Of a DNA stretch of 64,000 nt, positions 18,623 through 28,129 are shown one piece after another. The DNA comes from Hyphomicrobium sp. (lineage in GTDB: Bacteria; Pseudomonadota; Alphaproteobacteria; Rhizobiales; Hyphomicrobiaceae). The notes below the pieces were generated by a model. It was given only the letters and a program-made list of their open reading frames with translations, was not told where the DNA came from and did no database searches. The position numbers and the translations under genes were made by a program. Each line of letters begins with the position of its first letter. Position 1 is the stretch's first letter. Location: assembly GCA_002928515.1 (NCBI GenBank), contig PERI01000005.1:172963-236962 (forward strand), given 5' to 3'.

Positions 18623-19400
18623 AATAGTCGTGCCCCCGATGATGGTCGGAGCGCGCGTATGCGAAACTAGGTTCGTGCACTCGAATGTCTATGCTGTGCT
18701 GCCCATGAGTTCGGCCTGTAACCGACCTAAAGGCAGCGGATTGTTTTGTGAAACGCACGCCAAGCTACTGAAACAATGCAGTGACGAGCTGCGTACTCAA
18801 TGTCGTCTGGCCTTCTCCATCGTGCCGCTCTGATCCCCATCGAACGGCTCATGTTGTGATTTTGCCAACGCAAAAACTCAAATCTCTCAACGTTGACACG
18901 TGCGTCCTATTTTCGGATCGGCTGACCCGATTGAACGCGACCAAAACGCCACGATTTGAGTGCTAATCCCGCCTATTAGCCACACGCGTTCTGCGCTGGG
19001 TAAGCCGGGGTGATCAGTGAGCCTGACGAGGCGCAAGCGCCATTCAAACCGACGCCACAATCACACACAGACGCTAGGACGATTCGCCAATCCCGTCACC
19101 GCCAATTTGGCAGATATTGTGGTGGCAACAGCAACTGACACAAGATGTAGTGGTGTTGGCAACTTGTGGGAGAGTTTGGCCAGGAGGGCGATGTTTGCTG
19201 GCCTGGAGCGATTTAAACTCCGCTCAGGGGGTGTTGGTAACCGGTGGACCAGCATACTTTCCGGCTCGCAATGACCCAACACTAGCGCGATTCCGCATCA
19301 TGTGTGTTGCCCATCAGCATCTTCATTGCGTTCGCTGGACAGTTGTGCGCGAGTGAGGTTAATCGAACACAGAAATCAGTGACGCCGAGGCGACGAACGC
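18623..19400. other. Gene-free leader/promoter region of nrdJ
   Basis: About 780 nt with no convincing gene on either strand. In the nrdJ direction, the last 150 nt can fold: GCTGCC...GGCAGC encloses TCGG...CCGA (about 18700-18740), and TTCG...CGAA lies near 18674-18689. NrdR-box candidates sit at 19107-19153. The NDUFA12-like promoter should be at the right edge. I see no B12-box sequence, so a cobalamin riboswitch is not supported. Confidence 0.5.
19107..19153 (-). promoter_or_regulatory. Candidate tandem NrdR boxes upstream of nrdJ
   Basis: The box at 19138-19153 (plus strand ACACAAGATGTAGTGG) matches the known 16-nt NrdR consensus acaCwAtATaTwGtgt at 13 positions. A second, weaker one at 19107-19122 (TTGGCAGATATTGTGG) keeps mainly the right half. 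Their starts are exactly 31 bp apart, the spacing typical of paired NrdR boxes. They lie about 490-530 bp from the nrdJ start codon, so a long leader would be needed. Confidence 0.5.
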
Positions 19401-19799
19401 ATGAGCATTTTCAGCGAAATTTTTAGCTGGTGGGGTGGCAATACTTGGGGCACGCGTCTTTTTACGCTGCGCAAAGGCAAGCTCGTCGGCGAGGATGCAT
19501 TCGGCAACCGCTATTATATCCAGAATAAAGGCGTCGGACCGCTCGGCGTACCCGCGCGCTGGGTCATCTATCGCGATTTGTCGGAACCCTCGCAGGTGCC
19601 TCCGGACTGGCATGGCTGGCTTCATCACACGGTCGATACGCTGCCCACAGACGAAAGCTATCAGCCAAAGCCATGGCAGAAATCACATCAAATGAACCTC
19701 ACGGGTACGCCTGGCGCATACCGTCCTCAGGGGTCGATCCTGGGCTCTGGTGCGCGTGCAAAATCGACGAGCGATTATAAGCCCTGGAAGCCGAATTAA
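19401..19799 (+). CDS. NDUFA12 (B17.2)-like complex I accessory subunit
   Basis: A 132-residue protein homologous to mitochondrial NDUFA12, a supernumerary subunit of NADH:ubiquinone oxidoreductase found also in alphaproteobacteria. Recognisable parts are EIFSWWGGNTWGTRLFTLRKG, VGEDAFGNRYYI, GVPARWVIYRD, VPPDWHGWLHHTVD and a Pro/Trp-rich tail ending DYKPWKPN. No signal peptide, as expected for a matrix/cytoplasm-side subunit. The DUF2155 gene follows on the same strand, a common pairing in this class. Confidence 0.95.
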   Translation: MSIFSEIFSWWGGNTWGTRLFTLRKGKLVGEDAFGNRYYIQNKGVGPLGVPARWVIYRDLSEPSQVPPDWHGWLHHTVDTLPTDESYQPKPWQKSHQMNLTGTPGAYRPQGSILGSGARAKSTSDYKPWKPN

Positions 19800-19957
19800 T
19801 CCGTACCCTTTTGGCGTATCATTCAATTATGGGAATGAATGCCAAGCGATTGTGGCGCGGACGCCCGTCACGTTGCTGACAATATCGGCGCAAATATCCC
19901 ATAATATGTAGGCGCAGCGTAGCCTGCACTCCTGTGATGAAGGAAACCCTGACCTGC

Positions 19958-20524
19958 ATGGCCGATATTTTCCGCCAGATATTCCAGAAAATCTCAATCG
20001 AGCCGGCGTGCTGTTTGCAGAGCAGAGCATTGGCCGTCGCTTGGCTATCGAGCCTAGCAACATTGGCGGGTTTATTGACCGCTTCAGGGTCGGCGCTGGC
20101 AGAGCGGATAGACAACCAAGTCGCAGTTTTTTCAGCGCTCGATAAAGTGACGGCGCGCATTTCTAAGTTTGAAGTGCCGATTGGAAAGTCAGCGACGTTC
20201 GGGTCGCTTAAAGTTACGCCGCGTACCTGTTATTCGCGCCCACCAACCGAACAGCCAAAGACCTCGACGTTTGTCGAGGTCGAGGAAATGCAGCTCGATG
20301 GTCAAGAGAAGCGCATTTTTACCGGCTGGATGTTTGCTGAAAGCCCCGGTTTGTACGGGGTCGAACATCCAACTGTTGATGTGTGGCTAACCCAATGCCT
20401 CAGCCCTAAAAAATCAACAGCACAGCGCGCGCCTGCAGCGACACCAAGTGTTGACGGCGCAGAGACCGAAGCGGCTCCCACCGACGAAGTCGCGCAGGAA
20501 CCGCGCCGACGCGTGCGTCGCTAA
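19958..20524 (+). CDS. Exported DUF2155 domain protein
   Basis: A 188-residue protein with an N-terminal hydrophobic signal segment (LAVAWLSSLATLAGLLTASGSALA) and a DUF2155 domain from about residue 50 to 150: NQVAVFSALDKVTARISKFEVPIG, LKVTPRTCYSRPP and IFTGWMFAESPGLYGVEHPTVDVWLTQC. Two cysteines (in RTCYS and LTQC) may form a disulfide. The tail is Ala/Pro-rich and ends in a basic run. Role unknown. In-frame starts at 19934 (GTG) and 19937 (ATG) also exist; 19958 follows AAGGA at 12 nt. Confidence 0.85.
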   Translation: MADIFRQIFQKISIEPACCLQSRALAVAWLSSLATLAGLLTASGSALAERIDNQVAVFSALDKVTARISKFEVPIGKSATFGSLKVTPRTCYSRPPTEQPKTSTFVEVEEMQLDGQEKRIFTGWMFAESPGLYGVEHPTVDVWLTQCLSPKKSTAQRAPAATPSVDGAETEAAPTDEVAQEPRRRVRR

Positions 20525-20635
20525 AGCTTCATAATTTTCCCGCCAAAAATAGCTTCACACGGCTGTACGTAATGTATGGCAGTGTTCGCGCGTATGTGCG
20601 TTGAACCGGATAAGCAAGAACGATGGAGAATGATA

Positions 20636-21616
20636 ATGGCGCGTAAGGGATGGGTACTGGCTATCGGCACAGTCGCCGCTTTGCTGACAACCTCCGCCTC
20701 AGCCGAAGAGGTAACGGGTGACCAGTTGGTTGATGCACTGAATGGCGTGTTTGGCAAACATTCTGCAACGCGTGGCAGTCATGCGAAGGGTCAGTGCATC
20801 AAGGGCTCCTTCACGCCAACCGCAGAAGCCGCTGCCTTGTCGAAGGCGCCGATGTTTGCAGGTCCCGTTCCCATACTCGGTCGGTTTTCATTCGGTGGTG
20901 GTAATCCCAAAGCACCTGAAAAGGGCAAGTCTCCACGCGGATTGGCGATGCGCTTTGACCCCGACGGCAAATCCCCAATAGATTTTGTTCAACTCTCTGT
21001 TCCGATATTCTTTGCAAAAAATCCAAAGCAAGTCGTTGAATTTTTAGCTGTGCGCGTGCCAGGCGCCGACGGCAAACCGGATGCTGCAAAAGTGAAAGCG
21101 TTCACAGAAGCCAATCCTGAGACGGCGCGGCAGGGTGCTTACGTCGCATCAAAGCCCATCCCGGCAAGCTATGCGGGTCTCACCTATTTTGGCATTCATG
21201 CGTTCGTCGCAACCAATGCCAAAGGTGACGCGGCTAAAGTAAAATTCAAATCCGTACCGCTGGCTGGAGAACTCGGCCTGACAGAAGATGAAGCCAAAGC
21301 TAAGCCGGACGGCTTCTTCACCGCAGACCTCAGCGAAAGATTAGCAAAAGCACCCGTAGAATTCGATTTGACTGCCGTCATCGGCACTGACGCCGACCCG
21401 ACGAACGACCCAACTATGGAATGGGCCGATGCAGAACGTAAGCAAGTGAAGCTCGGCAAGATCTCCATCGCGTCCTTAGAAGATAATGCAAAGTGCGATG
21501 CGACGACGTTCGATCCAAACAATCTTGCGGATGGATTAGCAGGCGCGCAGGACGATACGGTTTTGCCAGCGCGAGGCCCTTCCTACGCAACATCATTGGT
21601 GCGACGCGCGCAGTGA
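20636..21616 (+). CDS. Exported catalase-related haem peroxidase
   Basis: A 326-residue minimal catalase-fold protein (SrpA-like catalase-family peroxidase) with a signal peptide (GWVLAIGTVAALLTTSASAEE), so probably periplasmic. Family features are THE-like KHSATRGSHAKGQCIKGSF with the distal His region, RFSFGGGNPKAPEKGKSPRGLAMRF, and FFAKNPKQVVEF. Such proteins use haem to remove peroxides and lack the C-terminal domains of full catalases. The ATG at 20636 follows GGAG at 7 nt. It ends in a strong terminator facing hemB. Confidence 0.9.
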   Translation: MARKGWVLAIGTVAALLTTSASAEEVTGDQLVDALNGVFGKHSATRGSHAKGQCIKGSFTPTAEAAALSKAPMFAGPVPILGRFSFGGGNPKAPEKGKSPRGLAMRFDPDGKSPIDFVQLSVPIFFAKNPKQVVEFLAVRVPGADGKPDAAKVKAFTEANPETARQGAYVASKPIPASYAGLTYFGIHAFVATNAKGDAAKVKFKSVPLAGELGLTEDEAKAKPDGFFTADLSERLAKAPVEFDLTAVIGTDADPTNDPTMEWADAERKQVKLGKISIASLEDNAKCDATTFDPNNLADGLAGAQDDTVLPARGPSYATSLVRRAQ

Positions 21617-21639
21617 TATTTCACAAGTGATCACTTGAG

Positions 21640-21664
21640 CCGGTGCAGCGATGCACCGGTTTTT

Positions 21665-21667
<3 letters not shown>
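21640..21667 (+). terminator. Rho-independent terminator of the catalase-family gene
   Basis: An 8-bp perfect stem, CCGGTGCA / TGCACCGG, with loop GCGA followed by seven T. It lies between the convergent peroxidase and hemB genes, and the T-run overlaps the hemB stop codon. Confidence 0.92.
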
Positions 21668-22780
<1,113 letters not shown>

Positions 22781-22839
22781 TCATGCGGGCCTCTGCCTCA
22801 CTTGGCAAGATGAGTGTCGAAACGTGGTTTCTGGAATGG

Positions 22840-24288
22840 TTAATCGCAGATTTTCTTAAATTTACGAGGTGCCATATCGACATGGAAATGGTTGCGGTGC
22901 GCCGCATTTGCTTCGGGCCCGAGTGTGGTGCCAAAGATGCGACAGGCAGCGGCTTGCGCGGCACGCAAAAATTCAGGCTTGGGCCCGCGTGAACTCGGAT
23001 CAGGTTCGATTGAACTGGCTGAGAATTTCTCAGCAGATTTCTTTTTTGCTCCCTTGCTGTCGCCGATGAGCGCGTCGGGGACAGTGAGCGTAACGCTTTT
23101 ACCGCTAGCTGCTATTTTCACGCGCTTCGATGATGCATTCGGCGATGGACCCTCAGTTAAGAGCGCCGGCTCTTTATGCGCGGAGTTTTCAGAATCGGCC
23201 TTTTCTTTGCTTGTGCGTTTTTCGGTTTTAGGTTTGGCACCGGGCAATGTGACCGTCACTTTCGGCACGCCCTCTTGAACTGTGCCACGTGCGATGCCGG
23301 CGGCAGGCGCACCCAAACTCGATCCACTCGCGGCTGGCGGCGCGATAGGCGTGTTGCCGTTTTTATTTGCCAGTTGGTTTTCTTGCGCAGCTTTATCTGC
23401 GGCTGCGCGCTCGGCTGCGGCTTTTTCCGCAGCAGCTTTTTCAGCGGCGATGCGTGCTAATATTTCACGCTGCGGCGTACCCCAATGTTCCAACACGTAA
23501 GCAGTCTGTGCCGTTGAGGTTACAAAGCCTCGAATATCGAGCGCATTGGCAAGTCCATGTTCGCTGAGCTTGGTACTTGTACGTCCATAAGCGTTGCGAC
23601 AGGCATACGAACTCATATTTTCGATCTTGATGATTTCGGCACCGAGATGCTTGCGCGCCAAAGGCTGAAGGTCGTTCTCCAACCAGCGACTGAGACCGTC
23701 AGCGAGTGCGCAAGTCATAGTGGCAGGGGGCGAGATGGAAACCTCGGGATTTTTGCCGATGCTAATGAGTTGAATAGGAGCAGGGGCACCGCATTCGCCC
23801 TGTTTGACTGGCTCTTGATAAATCGCAACAGCATTTATGCGTTTTAGAATTTCAGCGCATTGTTCTTTTGCGGCTGTGATCGTTTCGGGTGCCCACACGT
23901 CGGGAGGAAGTTTCGCGGCCTCTGCTTCAGCTTTCGCCTCTTCCAAAGTTTTGGGAAATGAGGGTGGAATTTTCTTACCCTTAGCATCACCTTTTGCAGA
24001 TGGTGGCGCGTCAGGCTCCGACACTACGGGCTTACCATTTTTGTCGAAGGTAACTTTATCCAACACGGCAGGCTCAGGCGCCCGCAATGCCTTCGATGTC
24101 GCTATTGCGTCTCGCGGGCTAGCTTTTTCTTTTGCAGATTTGGCCGCATCGGGCTTCTTCGCATTCTTCGTTGATTCTTTAGGTGCAGAAGGTTCAGTGT
24201 TCTGAGCTGCAACGCCAGATGTCGTCAAAGCGTAAAATGCTGACAACGCCACACTGAGAAGAATGAAGGAAGCGCGAGGATGCGTCAC
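22840..24288 (-). CDS. Exported extensin-like (DD-peptidase fold) protein with long low-complexity insert
   Basis: A 482-residue secreted protein (signal MTHPRASFILLSVALSAFYALTTSGVAA). The extensin-like C-terminal domain, related to M15-type peptidases, appears in two parts. The first (about 150-265) has ECGAPAPIQLISIG and SEHGLANALDIRGF. The second (about 440-482) has ACRIFGTTLGPEANAAHRNHFHVD, with the HxH pattern that binds zinc in M15 enzymes. Between them lie an Ala/Lys/Glu repeat region (about 275-305) and a Ser/Lys/Pro-rich linker. A second Lys/Ala-rich stretch precedes the domain. Likely acts on cell wall or is structural. Confidence 0.85.
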   Translation of the reverse strand: MTHPRASFILLSVALSAFYALTTSGVAAQNTEPSAPKESTKNAKKPDAAKSAKEKASPRDAIATSKALRAPEPAVLDKVTFDKNGKPVVSEPDAPPSAKGDAKGKKIPPSFPKTLEEAKAEAEAAKLPPDVWAPETITAAKEQCAEILKRINAVAIYQEPVKQGECGAPAPIQLISIGKNPEVSISPPATMTCALADGLSRWLENDLQPLARKHLGAEIIKIENMSSYACRNAYGRTSTKLSEHGLANALDIRGFVTSTAQTAYVLEHWGTPQREILARIAAEKAAAEKAAAERAAADKAAQENQLANKNGNTPIAPPAASGSSLGAPAAGIARGTVQEGVPKVTVTLPGAKPKTEKRTSKEKADSENSAHKEPALLTEGPSPNASSKRVKIAASGKSVTLTVPDALIGDSKGAKKKSAEKFSASSIEPDPSSRGPKPEFLRAAQAAACRIFGTTLGPEANAAHRNHFHVDMAPRKFKKICD

Positions 24289-24507
24289 GTCGGGTCCTCA
24301 AATATTGCACACTGAATTCTGTGGTATCTGGATATAACTCATCCCCGAGCCATGATGATGCGAATCAATGTGCGACGATTGTTCATAACTATCTTGCACA
24401 TATAGATGCGAAATGTGGCGACATAACCCAATGGGCGATTTAGGACATGGCAGAATGAACCGCGACTTGAAATCAACGCGCCACATTCAAAAAAGTTCTG
24501 AAATGAT

Positions 24508-25662
24508 ATGACTGAAAATGACCCACTGGCTGCGCCGATGGCATCGCCCGAACCCCCCTCTGAAACGGCATCTGCGACAACGTCAATAGATTTGGCTAAG
24601 GTGGAACTGCGACGTCGCGGGGCCCTACTACAGATCGATCTCAATCGTCCAAAGGCACTCAACGCCTTCGATGATGAAATGAGACGAGCAATCGCGGACG
24701 AAATTCCAAGAATCGCGCGCAACCCTGATATCTATATTACGGCGATCACATCATCGAGCCCGAAGGCATTTTGCGCCGGTGGTGACGTCCGGGCATTAAC
24801 TCGCGAAGCCCGCGAGGATTTCAACCGTGTCAAAAATTATTTCCAGGGTGAATACAGCTTGAATTGGCTATTGGACTGTTTCTCCAAGCCAACCGTGTCT
24901 TTCATCAACGGCATTTGCATGGGATCGGGCGCTGGACTGTCGTGCTACAACACGCATCGCATTGCCGGAGAGAATTATAAATTCGCGATGCCGGAAACGG
25001 CTATCGGTTTATTTCCTGATGTTGGCGTTGCGCACGTACTGGCCAAATTGCCGTGGCCGATCGGGCTATATCTCGGATTGACGGGACGCATCATCGAGCG
25101 CGCTGACGCCTTTTGGCTCGGCTTGGCGACGCATTGCATCAATGGCGATGCCTATGAAGGCATCCTGGAGAAACTCGCGGATGCTCAGCCGGTCGACCCC
25201 ATGCTCGATGGCTTGCATCAGGATCAAGGCGCTGGGCCGCTGCAAGGCGAGCAAACAATGATCGAGGATTTGTTTTCAGCCGGAAGCTTGGTTGAAATCG
25301 TCAATAATTTGCAACAAGCGAGCGGCGCAAGCTCACCGTTTGCCGCAAAAACACTAAGCGATCTGCGAATGAAATCGCCGATCTCACTAGCCATCACGGA
25401 CCGCCATATTCGTGAGTGCCGCAATCTCGATTTGCGACAAACTTTAATTCAAGATTATCGCTTGGCCGTGCGTTGCCTAGAGGCATCCGATTTTTATGAG
25501 GGCGTGCGCGCCATACTTATAGATAAGGACGGCAAGCCATCATGGCAGCCGTCGTCCTTGGATCAGGTTATGTCTGAGATGGTCGATGCCTATTTTGCGC
25601 CGCTCGGGAATGATGATCTAAAATTACCCTCACGCACCGAGATGCAGGCTGCGCGCGTGTAA
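24508..25662 (+). CDS. Enoyl-CoA hydratase/isomerase family protein, 3-hydroxyisobutyryl-CoA hydrolase type
   Basis: A 384-residue crotonase-fold protein. Its length and motifs (LNRPKALNAFDDEM, KAFCAGGDVRAL, INGICMGSGAGLSC, and PETAIGLFPDVGVAHVLAKLP with the catalytic Glu/Asp) fit 3-hydroxyisobutyryl-CoA hydrolase of valine breakdown better than a plain hydratase. C-terminal features MKSPISLAIT and DYRLAVRCLEASDFYEGVRAILIDKD also match that group. The first 25 residues are Ala/Pro/Ser-rich. It is divergent from the extensin-like gene. Its product could feed MmsA (43165), but the genes are not linked. Confidence 0.88.
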   Translation: MTENDPLAAPMASPEPPSETASATTSIDLAKVELRRRGALLQIDLNRPKALNAFDDEMRRAIADEIPRIARNPDIYITAITSSSPKAFCAGGDVRALTREAREDFNRVKNYFQGEYSLNWLLDCFSKPTVSFINGICMGSGAGLSCYNTHRIAGENYKFAMPETAIGLFPDVGVAHVLAKLPWPIGLYLGLTGRIIERADAFWLGLATHCINGDAYEGILEKLADAQPVDPMLDGLHQDQGAGPLQGEQTMIEDLFSAGSLVEIVNNLQQASGASSPFAAKTLSDLRMKSPISLAITDRHIRECRNLDLRQTLIQDYRLAVRCLEASDFYEGVRAILIDKDGKPSWQPSSLDQVMSEMVDAYFAPLGNDDLKLPSRTEMQAARV

Positions 25663-25723
25663 ATATCGACAATGCCAATTCTATATAATTCGATTGAAGA
25701 TGGTCATACAAAATTTACGCTGC

Positions 25724-25746
25724 ACGCAATTTGCCTCAAATTGCGT
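25724..25746. promoter_or_regulatory. Perfect palindrome upstream of ldtR
   Basis: Ten-bp arms ACGCAATTTG and CAAATTGCGT around CCT, 61 nt past the hydrolase stop and 133 nt before the ldtR start. It is A+T-rich with no T-run, so an operator is more likely than a terminator. Which protein binds is unknown; LdtR is the obvious candidate. Confidence 0.5.
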
Positions 25747-25879
25747 TTAACAAACCGTTTCAAAACACCCCTGTTACTATTCTTTTACTATATCTATTTA
25801 TTCGACATTTATTCATCTGCGTTACGTGTTTGATCAACCCGGAATAATCGGGACGCGTCAAACACGTATGAGGCAGGGT

Positions 25880-26392
25880 ATGAGTTTCGCAATCGAAGCG
25901 GCGCGACCACGCGCTCCGGTGCAGCAAGACGAGAGCTTTCGCACCGAATATCTACAGGCGCTTCGTCTGATCGAGCGTTTGCATCGTTTGTTGCTGGATG
26001 TGATCAAAGACGAGTTCGACCGGATTGGCGGTTCGGAACTTAACAGCGTGCAAGCCTTGCTGCTTTACAACATTGGCATCAGCGAGCTGACGGCCGGCGA
26101 ATTAAAGACGCGCGGTTATTATCTCGGCTCGAACGTCTCTTACAATCTCAAGAAGCTCGTCGATATGGGCTACATTCACTATAAGCGGTCCGACAGCGAT
26201 CGCCGCTCGGTGCGTGTCAGCTTGACCGATAAGGGTCTTGAGGCCTCGGACATCGTCAACAAGCTGTACTTGCGCCAGCTAGGCTCCGTACAAGCGGTGG
26301 GCGAGATTTCAGCCGACGATGTTAAGGGCTTGAACAAGGCATTGGTTCGCTTGGAGCGCTTCTGGTCGGACCAAATCCGTTATCGCCTCTAA
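25880..26392 (+). CDS. ldtR: MarR-family regulator LdtR
   Basis: A 170-residue winged-helix protein closely resembling LdtR, the regulator of an L,D-transpeptidase gene known from Liberibacter and rhizobia. The core reads LIERLHRLLLDVIKDEFDRIG, LNSVQALLLYNIGISELTAGELKTRGYYLGSNVSYNLKKLVDMGYI, then the wing SDSDRRSVRVSLTDKG. The ATG at 25880 is preceded by GAGGCAGGG and gives the expected length; in-frame starts exist 12 and 54 nt earlier. The next gene on the same strand is the L,D-transpeptidase, supporting the assignment. Confidence 0.9.
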   Translation: MSFAIEAARPRAPVQQDESFRTEYLQALRLIERLHRLLLDVIKDEFDRIGGSELNSVQALLLYNIGISELTAGELKTRGYYLGSNVSYNLKKLVDMGYIHYKRSDSDRRSVRVSLTDKGLEASDIVNKLYLRQLGSVQAVGEISADDVKGLNKALVRLERFWSDQIRYRL

Positions 26393-26422
26393 GCTCGAGT
26401 TCCGAAACTAACGAATACATGG

Positions 26423-26455
26423 AGGCCGCCAGCGCTAAGTTGGCGGTCTTTTTTG
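26423..26455 (+). terminator. Rho-independent terminator after ldtR
   Basis: A 9-bp stem with one G-T pair, AGGCCGCCA / TGGCGGTCT, a 9-nt loop and six or more T. It lies 30 nt past the ldtR stop, so the following transpeptidase needs its own promoter. Confidence 0.88.
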
Positions 26456-26662
26456 TTGCGCGGGTATGAAGCCGACAAGCTGTTGCCGTGATGCCGCGCT
26501 TTCTATCCTATTGATATCTCAGTGACAGGCGGGGCTCGCTTCGGTCCACCGCTGGGCTTAGTTTAGTGCGTGATTTGGTGCCGGGGTGGCTATAGGCTGA
26601 CCTCGGCATTGACGCTTGGCTCGCCAAGATTTCAAGACAAACGGGATAACACTGTGAGAGCG

Positions 26663-27961
26663 ATGATGAGACAGGGCCTTGGACGATCCGGTCTTCTGCT
26701 GATCGCAATAGTCGCCGTCATGTCCTTGAGCCATCGAGCCGATGCGCAAGATCAAAACTGGTTTCAATTCGGGCCAGTGGGTCCGGGGCCTGGCGTTTCG
26801 GGCGAAAGTTACGACCGCGAGTTCATACGCGAGTGGGAATCGAACCCGCCGAAAGGTTTCGCAACAATTTCGAAAGCCAACATCGAGCCTTTAAAAGCGG
26901 CTATCAAGCGCTACACGGATATCGTTGCCCAAGGCGGTTGGGCACCGCTTCCGCTGCCAGCGCCTAAAGCGCGCCAGGACGAACTTCTGCAAGCCGGCAT
27001 GAGCGAACCGCAGGTTATGGTTCTGCGCGCCCGCTTGATGATGAGCGGCGATCTCAGAGAGGGCGACATCGCTTCGACATCGTTTGATTCTGCGGTCGAA
27101 AAAGCAGTCAAAAGATATCAAGCTTCCAATGGCCTGACGCCGACTGGACTGCTCGACAAGCGTACGGTGGCGGCCCTGAACGTGCCCGCCGAAACGCGAC
27201 TGAAACAATTGAAGATCAACCTCACGCGGATGCAAAGCCTCGTCGGGGCCGTCGCAAAGAAATACGTACTTGTGAACATTCCAGCAGCCCAAATCGAAGC
27301 CGTCGAGAACGGACAGATCGTAGCGCGTTATGCTGGTGTCGTCGGCAAAGCCGATCGTCCAACACCACTCTTGCAATCGTCCATTACGGATTTGAATTTT
27401 AATCCGGTGTGGCGACTGCCACCAACCGTGATTTCAGAAGACCTCATCCCGCGGGGTCGTCAAATGCAGGCCAAAGGGCAGGATGTGCTACAAAAATTCC
27501 ACATCGATGCCTATGACGGCTCGGGCAAGAAAGTTGATAGTACCAAGATCAATTGGGCCAAAGTTTCGCCTGGCACCTACACGTACAGCCAGCAGCCGGG
27601 CAAAGAAAATCCTCTAGGATTCTTGAAAATCAATTTCGGCAACTCACACTCCGTTTACATGCACGACACGCCGTCTGACCGTTTGTTCGGACGCAATTTC
27701 CGCTCGGCCAGTTCTGGCTGCATTCGCGTGCACAACATAGAGCATTTGGCAGTGTGGCTCATGGGTGATCAGGCGGGTTGGAACGCACACCGCGTGACTC
27801 GCATGAAAGAAACTGGTGAACGTCGCGACGTGCGGGTCAAAAAACCTGTGCAACTACACTTTGTGTATCTTACGGCCTGGGCAACAGAAGACGGTGTCGT
27901 ACAATTCCGCCGCGATCTCTACTTGCGTGACGGAGTGGGAGAAGTAGCGGCTGCTTATTAA
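26663..27961 (+). CDS. ldtP: L,D-transpeptidase with peptidoglycan-binding domain (LdtP type)
   Basis: A 432-residue exported enzyme making 3-3 crosslinks in, or anchoring proteins to, peptidoglycan. It has a signal peptide (LLLIAIVAVMSLSHRADA), a peptidoglycan-binding-like segment (about 130-185: FDSAVEKAVKRYQASNGLTPTG), then the YkuD catalytic domain with YMHDTPSDRLF and FRSASSGCIRVHN (catalytic Cys near 352). It follows ldtR, its expected regulator. The start may also be GTG at 26654 or ATG at 26666. A paralogue with the same layout lies at 38360. Confidence 0.93.
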   Translation: MMRQGLGRSGLLLIAIVAVMSLSHRADAQDQNWFQFGPVGPGPGVSGESYDREFIREWESNPPKGFATISKANIEPLKAAIKRYTDIVAQGGWAPLPLPAPKARQDELLQAGMSEPQVMVLRARLMMSGDLREGDIASTSFDSAVEKAVKRYQASNGLTPTGLLDKRTVAALNVPAETRLKQLKINLTRMQSLVGAVAKKYVLVNIPAAQIEAVENGQIVARYAGVVGKADRPTPLLQSSITDLNFNPVWRLPPTVISEDLIPRGRQMQAKGQDVLQKFHIDAYDGSGKKVDSTKINWAKVSPGTYTYSQQPGKENPLGFLKINFGNSHSVYMHDTPSDRLFGRNFRSASSGCIRVHNIEHLAVWLMGDQAGWNAHRVTRMKETGERRDVRVKKPVQLHFVYLTAWATEDGVVQFRRDLYLRDGVGEVAAAY

Positions 27962-28010
27962 GCATATCGTGGCGCTTTTCACGCCAATGAGCAGAATTCA
28001 CATCTGCGGC

Positions 28011-28049
28011 ACAACACTGAAATTGACGGGCTAAATTGATTGGTGTTGT
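28011..28049. promoter_or_regulatory. Inverted and direct repeats upstream of ohrR
   Basis: Arms ACAACAC and GTGTTGT enclose two copies of AAATTGA 13 bp apart (28020-28026 and 28033-28039). The position 80-120 nt before the ohrR start would suit autoregulation. Binding is inferred, not shown. Confidence 0.3.
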
Positions 28050-28129
28050 CTATGACTTATGGCGCGAGGCTCACAAGAGCATTTGGCCAATGGCAAGTCT
28101 AATGTGACTGCTACGGAGACAGTGTTGCT

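Noticed and set aside
18623..18960. Cobalamin riboswitch before nrdJ
   Set aside because: No B12-box sequence was found on the nrdJ strand, and class II reductases are not usually repressed by B12.
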